From assembly GCA_013396915.1 (NCBI GenBank), contig VWZL01001360.1:234411-298410 (forward strand): a DNA stretch of 64,000 bases, in the 5' to 3' direction. A program made the position numbers and the translations under genes. Below the pieces are notes generated by a model that did no database searches, was not told the DNA's origin, and was given only the letters and a program-made list of their open reading frames with translations. Shown one piece after another: positions 1-13,600 of the stretch (position 1 is the first letter of the stretch; every line of letters starts with the position of its first letter). Source of the DNA: Stercorarius parasiticus. Lineage: Eukaryota; Chordata; Aves; Charadriiformes; Stercorariidae.

Positions 1-2526
1 AAAGGGGCTGATGGCAAGAGCCATGTCTGTACAGAGGACGTGCTGCAAAGATGCTTTGTTGGGAAATCTTACCCCCACACCTTGAAGCTTTTCCTCCGTC
101 TACATTTTGGGAAAGCGACAGTCTAGCTCACTTTGTGGTCTTTTCCTTTTAATTCTGTACTTTATAGCATCCAAGAGGGCTTTGGCAACACGTACTCCCC
201 TGTTAGGCATACAGCATGTGTCAGGCTGTATAATCCATGCAATGTTCCCAGCTGGTCAGCAAACTAAAAGAAAGGGTGAAGAGAGTGAGTTCAGGAAGAA
301 ATGCTTTGTACTGCTAAAATTCTATTCTCCCACATGTAATTTCAGTATCTGCTTCCTTTAAAATGCAGGTGACTTCCCAACACAAATCTAGTTCACCATA
401 CAAAAAACCACTTGCCATAAGCCTTACCTGGGCTGATTGATTATTTATTTTTGGATGGAGGAGAAAAAGAGAAGAAAAATGCATGGCTTTTTTGTGTGGT
501 GAAAAAAGGCAGGCAAAATATTTGAATAATAACTCCCATGGCCAAATAATTCCACAATTATCAGAGTGATCTTTGTTGGATGAAATCATCAAAAAGAAAT
601 TATATATACACTTGAGCATGAAAAAAATAAGGACAGGAAAGAAAAGTTGCTGACTCACTCCTATCTCTGTCTGTTTTCATGGAGATTGAGATACCTTTCT
701 CGTGGCAAGTCAGATGATGAACCACTTGTTAATTAAGTGGTCAAAAAAAGTAGCTGAAAAAGGAGTTTAGAATCTGAGACAGCTGAGCGTGGAGGAAACC
801 ATCTCTGTGATCAATCCTGTCAGTTTTCGACACCTTAATTAAAAGATATCTTTGGCAAGTGTTGAAGGCAGCTCGAGTGCTGGGAAAGCGGACAGCTAAG
901 CATTTTGTTGTGGTCATTTGGGAACAATGGTACTGAAGGGATGGGGATCCAGGCCTGCTTCCACCAGGAGGAGAAAACTGTAGGTACTGCAGTGCAGGCA
1001 GGCATGGAGCATCAGGGACGGATCTGCGCTGGCTCAGGCGGATCGCTCTCGTGGTGGAGACCAGCAGCTTTGGGCTCCAAAGGAGTGGGATCTTCCCTTG
1101 CGGCTTTAACTGGGGTTTCATGTGATCCCATGCCAGCCATTCTGTCATCCAGCACTTCTGGTTTCCATCATGTCTTTTGCCTCTTTTTCTGACTTCTAAG
1201 CTACGCAGCTGTCTCTCAATCTATACCCTTCTTCCCTAGGGGGAGTGTGGTGGTCCAAAATGGGGTGGTGATCTTGAAGAAGACCTCAAGTTACTGGGGA
1301 AGTAGTGACTTAACTGTGGAGAAGTGGAAAAACGTTGAGGTCTTGTTGGAAAAGCTGATTTTACTTTTGGCCAAGTTGTTTAAAATGAACTGTCTTTAAT
1401 GAAATGTCTAAGGAAAAAAAAAACAAACCCAAGACATATTAGTATGGGGGGGAGGAGAGTCCCCTGTGCTGTCCTGTCATAGTTATATAAAAAATTATTA
1501 TAATTTATTACAGCAAACAATAGATTTTTCTATTTGGTTGCTGAACCAAATTGTTCAAAAAAAATACATAATTTGAGATCCCTTGAGCATTTTTTCTCTG
1601 ACTCAATGCTTCATTTGATTTTGAGGGGTTAATTCTTTTGCATCTAATTAAATTTAAGCTGGTTTGACATTAAAAAAAAAAAGTTTCACAATGAAAAAGT
1701 ATTTTTTTTAGAATATGTTGAAATGCAACATTTCAGCATCTTTGGAAACAAGATGCTCTCAGAAAATTTCACAATGAAGTATGCACTGTTCCAAAATCCC
1801 TCCTGCCTTTTTTGTTTTGTTTTTGTTCTGTCTGTTTGTTTTGTGGAAAATTCCCACCAACTGTGGGCTGGATTCAGAAATAAAGTCGATCTCCCTGTCA
1901 CAGCCTTTTTCAATGAGTTTTCTATTCACAAAAAAATTGTTTTCATCCAGTGTTAGCTGTATTCTTTGGAAAATGCTTATTTTCCTGGGAGAATTCAGAT
2001 GGAGCAAAAAAACCAAAACAAAACACTGTGTCGCGTCCGTGGTTGCCATTGCTCATCCATTGCCTTCCCTTGGTGTGCGTGACGCTCAGGTGGTGATTGG
2101 TAAGGAGAAATGAATCGTCGAGTTTGCTCAAGACAGAAAATAAAAAGCAGTTACAAGAAAATCACATCCTGAGAAAGGAAATGAGCCCATTTTAACAAGG
2201 TTATGAGTGAGAGCTTCGTTATGAAGCACACAAAAAAAAGAAAACACATGAAAAGCCTGTTGGACCCCATCTGTTCATGTGATTCCTTTGACGGGAATCT
2301 AACTGTGAAGGCTGATCAGGGAGAAAATTGTTATTTCTTTTAAGTAGTAGTTACAAATGGATATTTATGTTCTTCTGCAATAATTGGTGAATATGTTTCA
2401 AATAGAGCTCTTTCCAGTAAATAAACCAGCATCAACCAGTAACTGCTTAGTGGCTGGTAAGCAGAAGTAGTGTACTGAAATGGATAGGTAGGCTCAAGAG
2501 AGAGATTGTTATAATATTATTATTTA
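1..2526. other. Unique non-coding DNA, no gene seen
   Basis: AT-rich sequence with short A and T runs, for example near 1413-1424 and 1672-1682. A somewhat GC-richer patch at about 900-1150 carries overlapping open frames on both strands (135 codons on minus, 95 on plus). They share the same bases, match no family I know and lack a convincing splice or promoter context, so I treat them as chance frames. No RNA gene or repeat family is recognised here. Confidence 0.6.
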
Positions 2527-2640
2527 ATATTTATGCTGTTTAGTCTAGAGAAGAGAAGGCTCAGGCAGCTAGAGCAATCTTAATGTATGTGAAAGGCTTT
2601 TGCGAGAAAACAAAGCATAGGGTTTAGGTTTTTTTTTTCT
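2527..2640 (+). repeat. Possible ancient CR1 relic
   Basis: The words 'tgtttagtctagagaagaga' and 'aggctcaggcagct' at 2537-2572 resemble the CR1 3' segment that encodes the FSLEKR-like stretch of ORF2, which usually reads like 'ttcagcctggagaagagaag' plus 'gctc'. The similarity fades within about 100 bases, and no octamer tail is present. This fits a very old, heavily mutated plus-strand copy, but the call rests on one short match. Confidence 0.4.
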
Positions 2641-5600
2641 GTACTGTTTAGGGAGCAAAGGAGGTGAGCTCAAGCCAAGGAGAGCGAAGATGAAGGGTTG
2701 ATGGTAGAAGTGGCTCAAGAATTCCTCCTGCTTCCCTGCGGCCCCTTGTCCAGCCCCAGCTCCAGCTGCTCGTTATTTCGGTCATGTTGATATAAATCTG
2801 TGTAAACATAGAGTAAATTATTCCAATGACACAGGTTTGAAAAAATAATGATTCTCTGCTAAGTGGGTTGAAGGGAGCTGTGAGTCTGAAAAGCTGAAAA
2901 GGCCCTGGATTACAGTCCTCTTCATGAAGACCCAACTCTTTTTTCAGTGACTCCATAGTTGTGGAAATAGTCCAAAATTTCGTGTCGTCTGTCAGTTTAT
3001 TGGGCATGGGAAAACTTATTTCACTGAGGGTCTGACTCAGTGGCTTCAATAAGGACTTTTCTGGGCTTCCTACGGGTGTCACAGAGGTGTCCCCGGTCTG
3101 AGAACTTGGGGTGTGGTGAGGAGAAAACAGCTAGATGATGGGACACAGCCTTGTACATTTGAATTGCTGTTGTGACTCTGTCTTGGACTTCAGGGGAGAA
3201 GTTGATATCCTTTGTGATGTTGGCCAATATTTTCCCATGGTCTCACTGGTGGCAAAAGAGGAAGGATCTTCAGGGAGAAAGTTGGGAATATGTGTCAATA
3301 GAGAGTGAAATAACTTCTTACTCAGTAAAAGGGTCCTTGGGAGCATGACAGAGATACAGTGACAGTCTGCCATGAGCAAATTCAAAGGCTGCTATCAGTC
3401 TTTGGCATATTTGCCTAATTTTTCTTGGTATGGATCATTTAGGTGTGCCAGCAGCCTTGTAAGGAAGTGCTAATTCCATTTCATATCTGATTTTAAAAGA
3501 TAAAGTGCAAACCAGAAATATTTAGTTATCTTCTTTGTGATCTGTTCAATTTGTCATGCACATATTTTCATATAGTACTGAAAAGGCTTTTCTGGTATGC
3601 TAAGTATATTTGTTATCATATAGTTATTAATATTTTAATTATATAAATAGAGCTGAGCTGAACTACTGAAATGAAATCCTGATCCTTACCTCCACAAAGC
3701 ATTTCATATATCAGAAGCAATGTATTTTTATGGTTCTGAATTAATCTTTCTTTTCCCCTGGAAACTTTCTTCCAGAGGAAATTTCAAAATCCCACCCTTC
3801 CATTGTGATTGGGAATGGGTTTTGATTTTGTTTCAATTTCCATGGCAACAGGAAGTCTTGGTTTCTGACAGGCTTTGCACACAAAAGTCTGATTTCACTG
3901 GGCTCTTTTGAATACATCAGTTTGCATTTTTATCCCTGCTAGTATTTTCAACCTCTGCCCTTAACCCCTTGACTCCATTTAGTTCACTGAAATCTAATCT
4001 GTCTCTCCTTAGACAGGACAGGGTTTTTTCATACTTTCTTAATCTTTCAGATATAATTTGATTCAGTGTGCTGATATCAGAAACATAGCCACATTTTATA
4101 CTTAGAATCAAAGTTCAATTCTTTCCTTAGAGGAGCATTATTACTTTTTAAATTACTTCTAAGCACTAAATGTATTCCAAATCTGGCTTTAAGGTTGTGG
4201 AATATAACCTTTATCATTCTAAAGTCAGGACCTAACTTTCTTTGTTATGTGTTGCTTACATTCATGTATCTTACTGTGTTTGACGTGCTGATCATGATCA
4301 TCAGCCAGTCCATGGGTGTGCTTGAAGAGTGCCTTATAAATAGTGCAACAGCTACATAATCATTAAAATTGGTACTGAGCCTCCTGCAGTTTTGAACAAA
4401 ATATTTCAATTAATTTCTGAATAGATGCCAGACTTCTGTGGTTTGTAAAGCTTCATCGTTCACTGTGTGAATCATGAAATCTCGTTGTATTTAACACTGA
4501 CCTCACCTGTGCCACTGAATTGTTTTTTGGAAGTGCTATAAAGCTTCAAGATACAAGTTTAAGTTCAAGCAGCCTCTTAAGTTTGAAAGTGAAAGAAGAA
4601 AGGAAGAAAATCAAGGATATGGTAGTCTTATTCTTCTGTGCTTTGTCTACTTGTTTAGCTCCTTGCACAAGTATTGCTGAAATAAATTACCCTCTGTGTC
4701 CCACTAGAAAGTGTTTCATCTGTGAATCATACTGTGAATAGTCTTGTGCTGCTCTGAGCCCGGCCAGTTTTCTTGGTTAGTTCCTCTCCAGCGGACCTGG
4801 AATATGTGCATGGCTCCTTAACTGGAGGGGAAAATATTTCTAGTAAGTCCTAAAACCTCCCCCTACTCTTTGGCCCTTCTCCGTAACCCAAAGTAAGGGA
4901 GCATTCATAGCAACAGCCATGCAGATCTGCAGTCCTTCCTCTCTTTGATTAAAAGAGAAAAGAACCAGCAACCCTGACATGGAGTTATTGGCAGCAGGAT
5001 AAACCCTGGAGTGAATTAATGGGGCTGTTCAAACCTTTGAACTCTGCTTTGCCACCGCAACAGTTGGAAAACTTCACAAAAGAACTGGAAAAGCTGATGT
5101 TCTGTGGATCACAGCTTCTGGGGACAGCAGGTTTGGAGGATGGCTGGTAACCTTGATAGGTGTTTCCAGCTGCTTCCTAACTCTTTAGAGAATGTTGTGG
5201 TGATAGAAGATAACTTTAATTTCATTAAAACATCAGTAAGATTTAATATCCAGCACAGCCTATTCGGGCAGTTATCCTCAGTCTTTTTTATTTATAGGCT
5301 TATTCTATATTTATCCATGACTTTGGTGAAGTTGCGTCTCATTATTAATAGATATTTATATTATATAGACTTTGTTGATGGAGATACAATTGACTTTTCC
5401 ATTGATGTTGAGATCTGAGCTTAATTATGACTGCACTGCTGTTTGAAAGTCATGATAAAACTGGTCTGCATTTTTATTTTTGCCATCAATGAAATATAGC
5501 CAGCTTGTATTCATTACCAGCATAGACATTTATAACTATATCTGATTTTTTTTCTTAGTTGTTAGATCTCTTATTGCTTTCCTTGCATGGATTATCTGAG

Positions 5601-7526
5601 AAAACCGCATGGGCTCTAAGTTGTGGGAAGACTCAATCTTTATATCCTAATGTGTGCCAAGCAAACCTATCATGTTGCTCAACTGATTTGAGAGTTGTTT
5701 TTCTTTTAGATAAATATTTTTGAGACTGTATCTATTTATGACTTTAGCCCCTTGTGAGTGGTTACTGCAGGTCATCTGCTGCTGGTTCAGAAGTATCAGT
5801 TAATCACACAGGAAAGGGAACATGGGTGAAACTCAGTGATTCCTTCCTGTGGGAAAGTGAGTAATAATTTTTGTTCTAGATTAGTTCACTAGAAACTGTA
5901 TCCCAGTCCGTGCCTTTGTAAATGTTTGAAATAACATTTCTGAATTCTGAGGGTGTAAAAAAACAATTATTTTTTCCAGCACCTATCCCTACTCACTCAA
6001 AAAACTTATCCCTTAATGAATATAGGAAAACCACTTTCAGTATAAAACCAAATGTCAGCAAAAATACATTGCTCATTTTGCTTAAGTATCTAATGATTTT
6101 CGATGCTTCATTTATATGCCTTGGCATATTCAGATAATTCTTAGTTCTTAAACCCCAGAATTTTCATTGTGTCCAAAAAGAATGTGCATCCTAAATAAAT
6201 AATGTAGGCTTTAGAATAATTTAGAATAATTTGTATCAGAGCATCTTTATTTCTTCTAGAACCTTCCATAAAAATATTGTTAGAAGCAGACTAGAGAGCT
6301 GCACCTCTGGTTGCTGCGAAGGACAGACAGATGTGCTGCTGTCAGCAATATGAGACTATGAACCTCACACAGAGTTGGGCTGGAAGAAAGCCCGAATCTA
6401 CAGTCCAGTTTGAGTCCTCTGACAGGGCGCACATGTATGAGAGAGGTGGAGGGCTCTTCTCCTCTTGGCCTGGGGAAGAGCTATGTGTTTGTTTCTTGGA
6501 GGTTACTGGCAAACAAATGCATTTGTGTGGTTCCTGGCCAGAGAGGGTCTCACTGGAAAGCTGGGAGGTAAGTTTGGGAAGTCCAGGGGAAAGCCTCTGA
6601 GGAGCAGGGATGGGGGTCCTGGGGCAAGGAGATGGAGGCAGCAGTTCAAGCACTTCTTCCTCTGGAAACAACCTCCTTGGACTGGCAGCTGTAAGCTGGA
6701 GTCAAGAGGTAACATCATGAGTTAATTGTCTCCATGGACAAGAAAATGAATTTGCAGTAATTTTACAACCTGCAATCTTTCTGGAACGTCACTTGTTTAC
6801 TGCCATCTGCACTAGAAGAACTGCTTGCTTTTCACCCTTGTTGCAAAGATCATCAGGGATTTACAGAAGAAAGCAAGGACAAAGGAACCTGAGTAGTCAC
6901 GGTTATGCTCAGTAGGTTTTAATAATCCCTGTACCACAGGCCCCTCCGGTCCTTCTGTTTCTGATCCTCATCGATGGGGGATGTTTATAAATCTGGTTTT
7001 GGAAAGGTCTTGAGTTCTAGGTCATCATGGTTTCTGCATCTTCTCTCAACACAGAGGAGAATATTAAAGCTGTCCCACAGGGCATGTTTGCCTTTCCAGG
7101 GGAGAAGAATGATGGCTTACATGAATCCTGTCTGGAAAGCAAAAGCAGATCTACAGTATTTTTGTATCCCTCTTTTAATGAAATTTATCTCAAAATCAAA
7201 ATCCTTTTTTATTTTTTTTTCTTTTTCCCCCTTTCCTGAGACAGTGCGGGATAGCAGCAGCACTCTATTCAGCATTAGAAAAATACTATTTTTGTTTACT
7301 TTGTTGTTTTGTGACTGCTGGCTTTGACAAAACCACGGATTGATTTTATCTGGTCAGCAAATTATTTCCATTCATCTGCGGCCCCGGAAACCTGGTTGGA
7401 TCTTGGAAATGCGTCTGGTCTCAGTTTCAAATTGAATTGTCTCATTTTGATTTGACGTGAGTAAGCGTAGACACTTAGATCATAATTCCATTTCTGTGCA
7501 GCACAATCCAAGGAGAAATCACTCAC
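2641..7526. other. Unique non-coding DNA with one exon-like patch
   Basis: Mostly AT-rich unique sequence. A 144-codon minus-strand frame at 2648-3082 has no recognisable domain and is probably chance. A ten-base tandem 'ttagaataat' is duplicated at 6211-6230. A patch at about 6295-6720 is visibly richer in G and C and has overlapping frames on both strands; it includes a good 5' splice-site word ('ggag|gtaagt') at 6567. No protein family is recognised. Confidence 0.55.
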
Positions 7527-7607
7527 CTCTTGCTTCCCAGTCCTCTTCCATCCCCAAAACAGACTTTGATACCTCTCTACTGTAACCGTCTATCTGTTTT
7601 AAGTTTT
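7527..7607 (-). other. Candidate 81-nt internal exon (unproven)
   Basis: On the minus strand the segment is preceded by 'taaatacccttcag' (3' splice-site-like) and followed by 'gtgagt' directly after 'gcaagag'. One frame is open across all 81 bases (2 + 26 codons + 1), so exon inclusion would keep the reading frame. The encoded peptide ends MEEDWEAR and matches no family I recognise. Splice-like pairs with a short open frame arise by chance in 64 kb, so this is only a candidate. Confidence 0.2.
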
Positions 7608-10600
7608 CTGAAGGGTATTTACAGAACTGAAGAACTGGGCAGGGAAACATACACCTCCTTCTGATAACTCCTATTTGTATGCATAAGCTTTTCTTGGGAG
7701 CACTGAAGATGAATTTCATTACTGATGTTGTCGGTGAACCTCTCTTTACGTCCACTGACTGCCATTTTTGCAAGATCCTTTTAACTCTGTAGATAATAGT
7801 AGGAGAATAAGATGGTATTTGATGAGAGTTTGCTATTTGGATTGGGAACCTTTTCCATTAGTTAACACACATACTTGTGAGCTTCCCAATTGTTCCTATT
7901 TTTAAGAACCTAAAAATGGTCAAACTAAGTTGCAGAGTAAACAGAGATTGGAAAATACCTCTATTTGAGATCTTTCTGAACATCACAGGTATTCTTGGTA
8001 GCAGAAAGCCTGAAGGTACATGACTGGGCTGAGTTCATTAGACAACATCATTGTAGCCTAATTGATTGCAATTAACATTTGCCCTCAAAACACAGGGCAG
8101 AGAGCCTCAGCTGTGCTTCTTTGGAGGTTAGAGTTAGATGGGACGTGGAAAAAGCAGCTGGTAGCAGGCAAGTAAATGAAACCTTGTTCTGTGTTAATCA
8201 GAGTCTGAGCTGTGACAAGGTAGTTGCAGAGGAGGAGTCACTGAACTCTCCGAAATCTTTGCATCCTGTCCTGAGTTTACCAGCAGTTATCAGCCGTAGT
8301 AGCTGTTTCGTTTCTTTTCAAGACAAGGCATTTTCTTTAAAATCTGTTTCGACAAGTGCAATTCCTGGTAGAGTGACTGAGAGTCTGAGTGCATTAACTG
8401 ATAAACTGGCTTGGGAATGGCTTATTAGCATAAACGGCATATATGAGATTTAGCACTGGCTAATGGGCAGTCCTTATAAATCTCCTCAGTCTGACAAAAT
8501 TCCAGCCTACAACACAAGGAAATAGAGTAGAAGAGGATAAGTCAAGAAACCTGGTGAGTTTGGTGATTAGAAACAAATTACACAGTAATACGTTTTTTGT
8601 TATTCTTGGGTATAGCTGATAGTAACTGAATGTCCATGGCCTATCAATATAAGCAGCAAAATCTATTGCTACTTAAGGTTTTTGAGGCATGATAAAACAG
8701 GTATTTTAAGTTTGTTAAACAGATTGTTTCACTTAATAACCTTTACCCACATAATAGGATGGAGTAAAATTTTTCTCTTCTCTGCTTCCTTACCTCTGCG
8801 CTGCAGGACCTACAGACTGAGCTTCTGTACCCTGCCTTATAAATGGCAGTGGAGACTTGGTATATATTGGCCTTAAAGATTTTACAAATGAAAGTGATTT
8901 CTGCAAGAGATTTTGGGCAGTGCTTTTCCCATGTTCTCTAGGAAAGAGAACGGAATTATTTTGAGAAAACATATTTCAAAAGGCTGGAGTGCTTGCTTTT
9001 CATCTGAGGCATCCAGACTTTTTATTAGCAGTATTAAAATATTTTTAGAGACACATACCCCTTCATGAAGCTGATTTCCAGATGATCTGTCTAAGTGTGG
9101 AAGATGTTATGAAACAGGTTACTAACAGCCTGCTCCAAAGGGTCAGTGTGCATCATTAGGCAAAAAATAGACACAAAATAACTCTTTAATTATTTGAAGT
9201 TGGGCTAATATGCTTCAAACTCATAATTAATCTCGGACTGGAACCCAACCACTTTCTTAGGTTTTCCTTTGGATTATTGAATAGGAGCAGGAATTGTAGA
9301 GCCAATAGTTAAAAACTTTGAACAATTTGTTTGAAAATATTGTTTTATGGTGATGTCTTGCCTTCTGTGACCATGAGAGAGACTTTCCTAAGCAGTCTGA
9401 TGTGTTAGTGTTCATAACTGTAGTTTGTGATGATGATTGTGTCTTGGTGCTGAATGAAGCAAGAGATCATAAAATCAAAATGCGAAGCTTTTAGCTGCAC
9501 TGTCAGCTAGCTGGAAATCAACATCTCCACTACACTAGACAGAAACTGGACTAAGTGACTAATTCATCTGATTGAAAAATTGGTTAGATTCTCCCAGAAG
9601 ATGGCAGTGCACCTATGAGTAGTGTTCTCCTGCCAGCTTTGCAAGCTATATTACTTCTAGTTGTTTTTTCAATATTGAGTGCAATAACAAAACAAGTAAT
9701 GAAAGCAACTACAGTTGGGTGTGATTACTGATGGTATTTTTGACTCTTGAAGTGAGGACTAGTAATCCTCAAAGGCCTGTCCTGCGTGGGTGGTGTTGGA
9801 CTGTATGTTTTTGGGTAGGTTTGCAAATTACTCAGCATTTTGCTACACTCACCAGCACTTTGAAGATGCCCTTTCCGTTAGAGTCCTTCAGATAATCCCT
9901 ATGCAAAACCCATTGACTACATCCGGAATTTTAGAATGTGCCTGAGTTCTTAACGTGTCATTGCTGTCAGAAGAATGGATCAATGTAGGATAACAGGTAC
10001 TAAGAAATGGAATAAATGATGAGATTTGAAAGTCTGGCCACGTTACATCTTCCCTCCACTGTTTCTCATCAAAGAATTTCTTCATTCAGGTAGGGATCAA
10101 AAGCAGATGTTCAAAAATACCAAAAAGGACTACTTCTGTATTAGTTCTAGTCTAAAAGCAATCAGTAATTGCTGTAAATTTAGGGAAATTTCCAGTTCAG
10201 TTTCCAAAGCAGGAGTCTAAGTGTGGATTTTCAAACATGTAATCAAACCAGAACTACTTAACCTTTCAAAAATTGATCCCACTCCTTATCATTTTATTTA
10301 TGTCAATTTCAGAATTAGCAGTAGGGAATGCTAATATCTCTTTTTAAAAATCCATCTTAATCTATAGCTATAATTTGCAAATAAAACCCAGTAGCTGTTC
10401 TGTAGTGTTTGGCTCATGAACTGTTTGATATGCATATTTGCATGTACAAGACCTCTTTTTTTGTGATGTACCTGAATGAGGAGGTGTTTGTAAAGAGCGG
10501 AGAGGGAAGAGAGGGGGCTTTAACCACGTAGCAATGCTTACATGTAAATCTTGAAACTAAACTTTGCCATCCACGTTCTGTCTTATCCAGAACTGCTACC

Positions 10601-13600
10601 AGTGAGCTAAAGAACACTTAAATATTTATTCTCTGTAGCTTAGTCTGAAAAAAATGTTCTGTTATGGCTCATTTGTAAACATTTATTTAGTTTTCCAAAC
10701 AGCAAAAATGTACTAGCAGTAAAAAAAAAAAATAAAAAATTGCAGCTGTTTCTTTAACATAAAGAAGAGATGAAAAACAATTGTGTGTTCTTGTTCTGCA
10801 GTCAAATATAATTGCATATTCTTGTCTTACTGCTTAGACACTGTGGGTGCTAATTTTACTAAATTAACATAAACTGCATCATTTCCTTTGCACAAAGCAG
10901 AAAACCAAGCAAGAAATTAAAATTTGGTTGCCTTTTTTTTGTTTTACTTTTCAGTTTCCTCCTCCAGTAAGTTATGGGAGCTGCAAGATACAATGGGTAC
11001 TTAAATTTTTTAGATGTTTGCCCTCTGTTTTAAAATGTGCTTGTCTTCCTCATAGAACGAACATCTTTAGTCTCTTTGAGGGACCGTCTGTGACTGAACC
11101 TATCATGACCATAAACTCAGTCAGGCAAAATCTTCCTTAGCATCTGAAGAGACATAGCAGCACCTTCTCATTCAAATGGTCAGCAGACCTGTCTAGCCCA
11201 TCTTTAATGGCCAAAATCACAATCCATGCGTTGTATGAAGGGGGCAGCAGTGACAGACTCGATCCTGTCACCCATTCACCAGTAGAGCCTATTGCCAATA
11301 CCCACTTCGCCGCCTAATAATCCACCTTCCACTACTGACAAGCATCCTTCTCCTTGGTCAGGAGAGCGCTTATATTAAACCACACACTCCCTCCCCCCAG
11401 TCACCTTTTTAACATCATTTTTCTGGTGCTTGCACGACTCGCAGTGCTTGTGTGACTGACAGAGTTTTTGGGTTCTGTGCAGCTGCTTGTGTCGTAACTG
11501 CTGGCGTTTGCTGCTGCCTTCGTGTAATCTGGGTATGCTGTGATGTGTAGATGATACTTCTTGCAATTTCCTTACTCCTACTGCTTAAAATCTCAATAAA
11601 AGTGAAAAATACCACTATACAAACTGCAAACTGAGCTGACCATTCCACAATAAGGCAAACTACCTCAGCACCAATACAATGTTGATATTACTTTGTGTAT
11701 TTTTTCCCCATGTTTCTTAGTGAATTCTCCATTTTTACTCTTATTGCTTGAGGTAAAACCTAGTTATTTGGTCTAGAACAGTATTATTCTGGGCCAAATT
11801 CTGCAACCCTTGTGCAAGCAAATGTTGTTTACATTAGAGGCAATAAATGCATTACTAAAAATGAAGGAAGGATGACAATATGTGGCTTGTGTTAGGGTCA
11901 GTGGTTCTCAGAGCATTTTTCTTTAATTTGTTTTGTGAACTGCATGTAACTTGCAAATAAAGCTGCTGTACTATCTACAATTTAACCACTAAAGGTGTCT
12001 TCTATCATAGGGTATTTTGATTAAACTTTTCAAATTCAGGTGCCTAAGATACTGAACTCCACCCGATACTTCCTTCTACTGTAGTTTTGTGTGTTTTGAG
12101 GGGGTTGAAAGGGGTTTCATATCCAGCCACATTTTTGCCTGCCTCATATCTGATATGAATCAGCCTGTCTTTCCTAACTGCTTTAAGAAGTTCGGTTGAT
12201 AGGACACACTGAAAATATGTAAACTATATTGAAGTCTTTCTGATAGCTCAGTCACAGCTTTGTTGTTAAGGCAGGAAAATGGGGGAAGCTGGTTGCAGTC
12301 TTTCTGCAATAATTAACTGTAACTAATAGCCTAATGTTTACAGTGCTCCCCTAGGAAGTAGGAGAGCCAAGTATGAATTTCCCTTCAGCCAGAGTGGTTT
12401 CAAATGTGCAGCTCCCAGGCCAGCCCTCACCTGAAACTCATCCCTCTGTTGAAATTGTGTCAATAGACAGCAAAAAAAGGGATGCTTCTGTGTGACAGAA
12501 GGATCATGTAGGCATCCTGCAGGCACCATAGATGACTAGCACTTGACTGGTTTGTGTTGGTTTGTCCACAGTCCTCCTACAGTCCCTGATGGTGTTGTAG
12601 CCTCACAGTCTGGTGCTCCAACTCTATCCCACTTCCAACAAACTCTAGATAGTCCACTGCCTCCCGTGTCCTGCAAACTGGTCTTCTTATTACTGGTGAT
12701 CTTCTGATATCAGATTGGGTAGCCTGAAGGTCCTGGGAAAGAAACCAGATCCTCACACAACTAAGCTGCTCTTTTCAGCACACAACAGACTCATCCTGAA
12801 AACTATCTGGCCAAAACTTGCCTCCTACATAATCCTCAAGGATTTTGTGGGACTGCACAGGTTTCTGTTGATCCAAAACCAGACCTCACTGAAAACAGCT
12901 AGTCTATGAACATGGGTATTAGTTTGGCTGATGGCTGGAAGCAGTCAAGTAGGTACACAAGCTATATCAGGTATTTTGAACACAGTCTCAGACTGCAAGT
13001 ACAACACTGAACATCATTAAGATTCAAAGAGGATGTTGTCTGGATACTGTTTACAGAGGACCTGTCTACGTTTGGGACCGCTCACAATCGTTCTATCATT
13101 ACCCTTTTCATAAGCCCATCAACCCATCTTTTCAATTAAAGGTGCAGACAAGCATCTGCTGTGCCATCTAACCTTGGAAAATGCTCACTTTTGTGAGTAG
13201 CGCCTACTCAATAGACAACAAATTTCCAGCAGAGAGCTGAATTTGAGCCTTTTCCTTCTGAGTTCTGTAACCACAGTTGTTGTCCCAGGCAGGCAGGATT
13301 TCCCCAAGGTGCTGAGCTTTCCTCTAGAAACTTTCAGTACACCAGAGAGGGAAGAGGAGGCTTGGGCGTAGCTACAACATTATCTGCACCAATCTGTGCA
13401 AAGATATGGGTGGCTTCCTTCCCATCCTGTTGATCAGGGTACAGGAGGAGTTGAAGAGCTGCTTTCCTCCCCAAAGCCTTGTGTTCCTGGCCCCTGAATA
13501 AAATGTATGGATAAAGTGTCTTGCAAGACTTAAGCTGCGCTAGCACCTTTCTTTAATCAAGGCCCTGAAATGACAATATACATTTGTCTCCTTTTTTCAT

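Noticed and set aside
741..1192. Opposing frames of 135 (minus) and 95 (plus) codons
   Set aside because: Same bases open on both strands, no known domain, no splice or promoter context; expected by chance in a GC-richer patch.
2648..3082. 144-codon minus-strand frame
   Set aside because: Mixed composition, no recognisable domain, overlapped by other minus frames; likely chance.
11792..11850. Ancient amniote repeat relic
   Set aside because: Only a short word resembles remembered consensus text; too weak to annotate.
12500..12910. Second endogenous retroviral LTR
   Set aside because: No TG...CA termini, TATA box plus poly(A) pairing or target duplication could be found.
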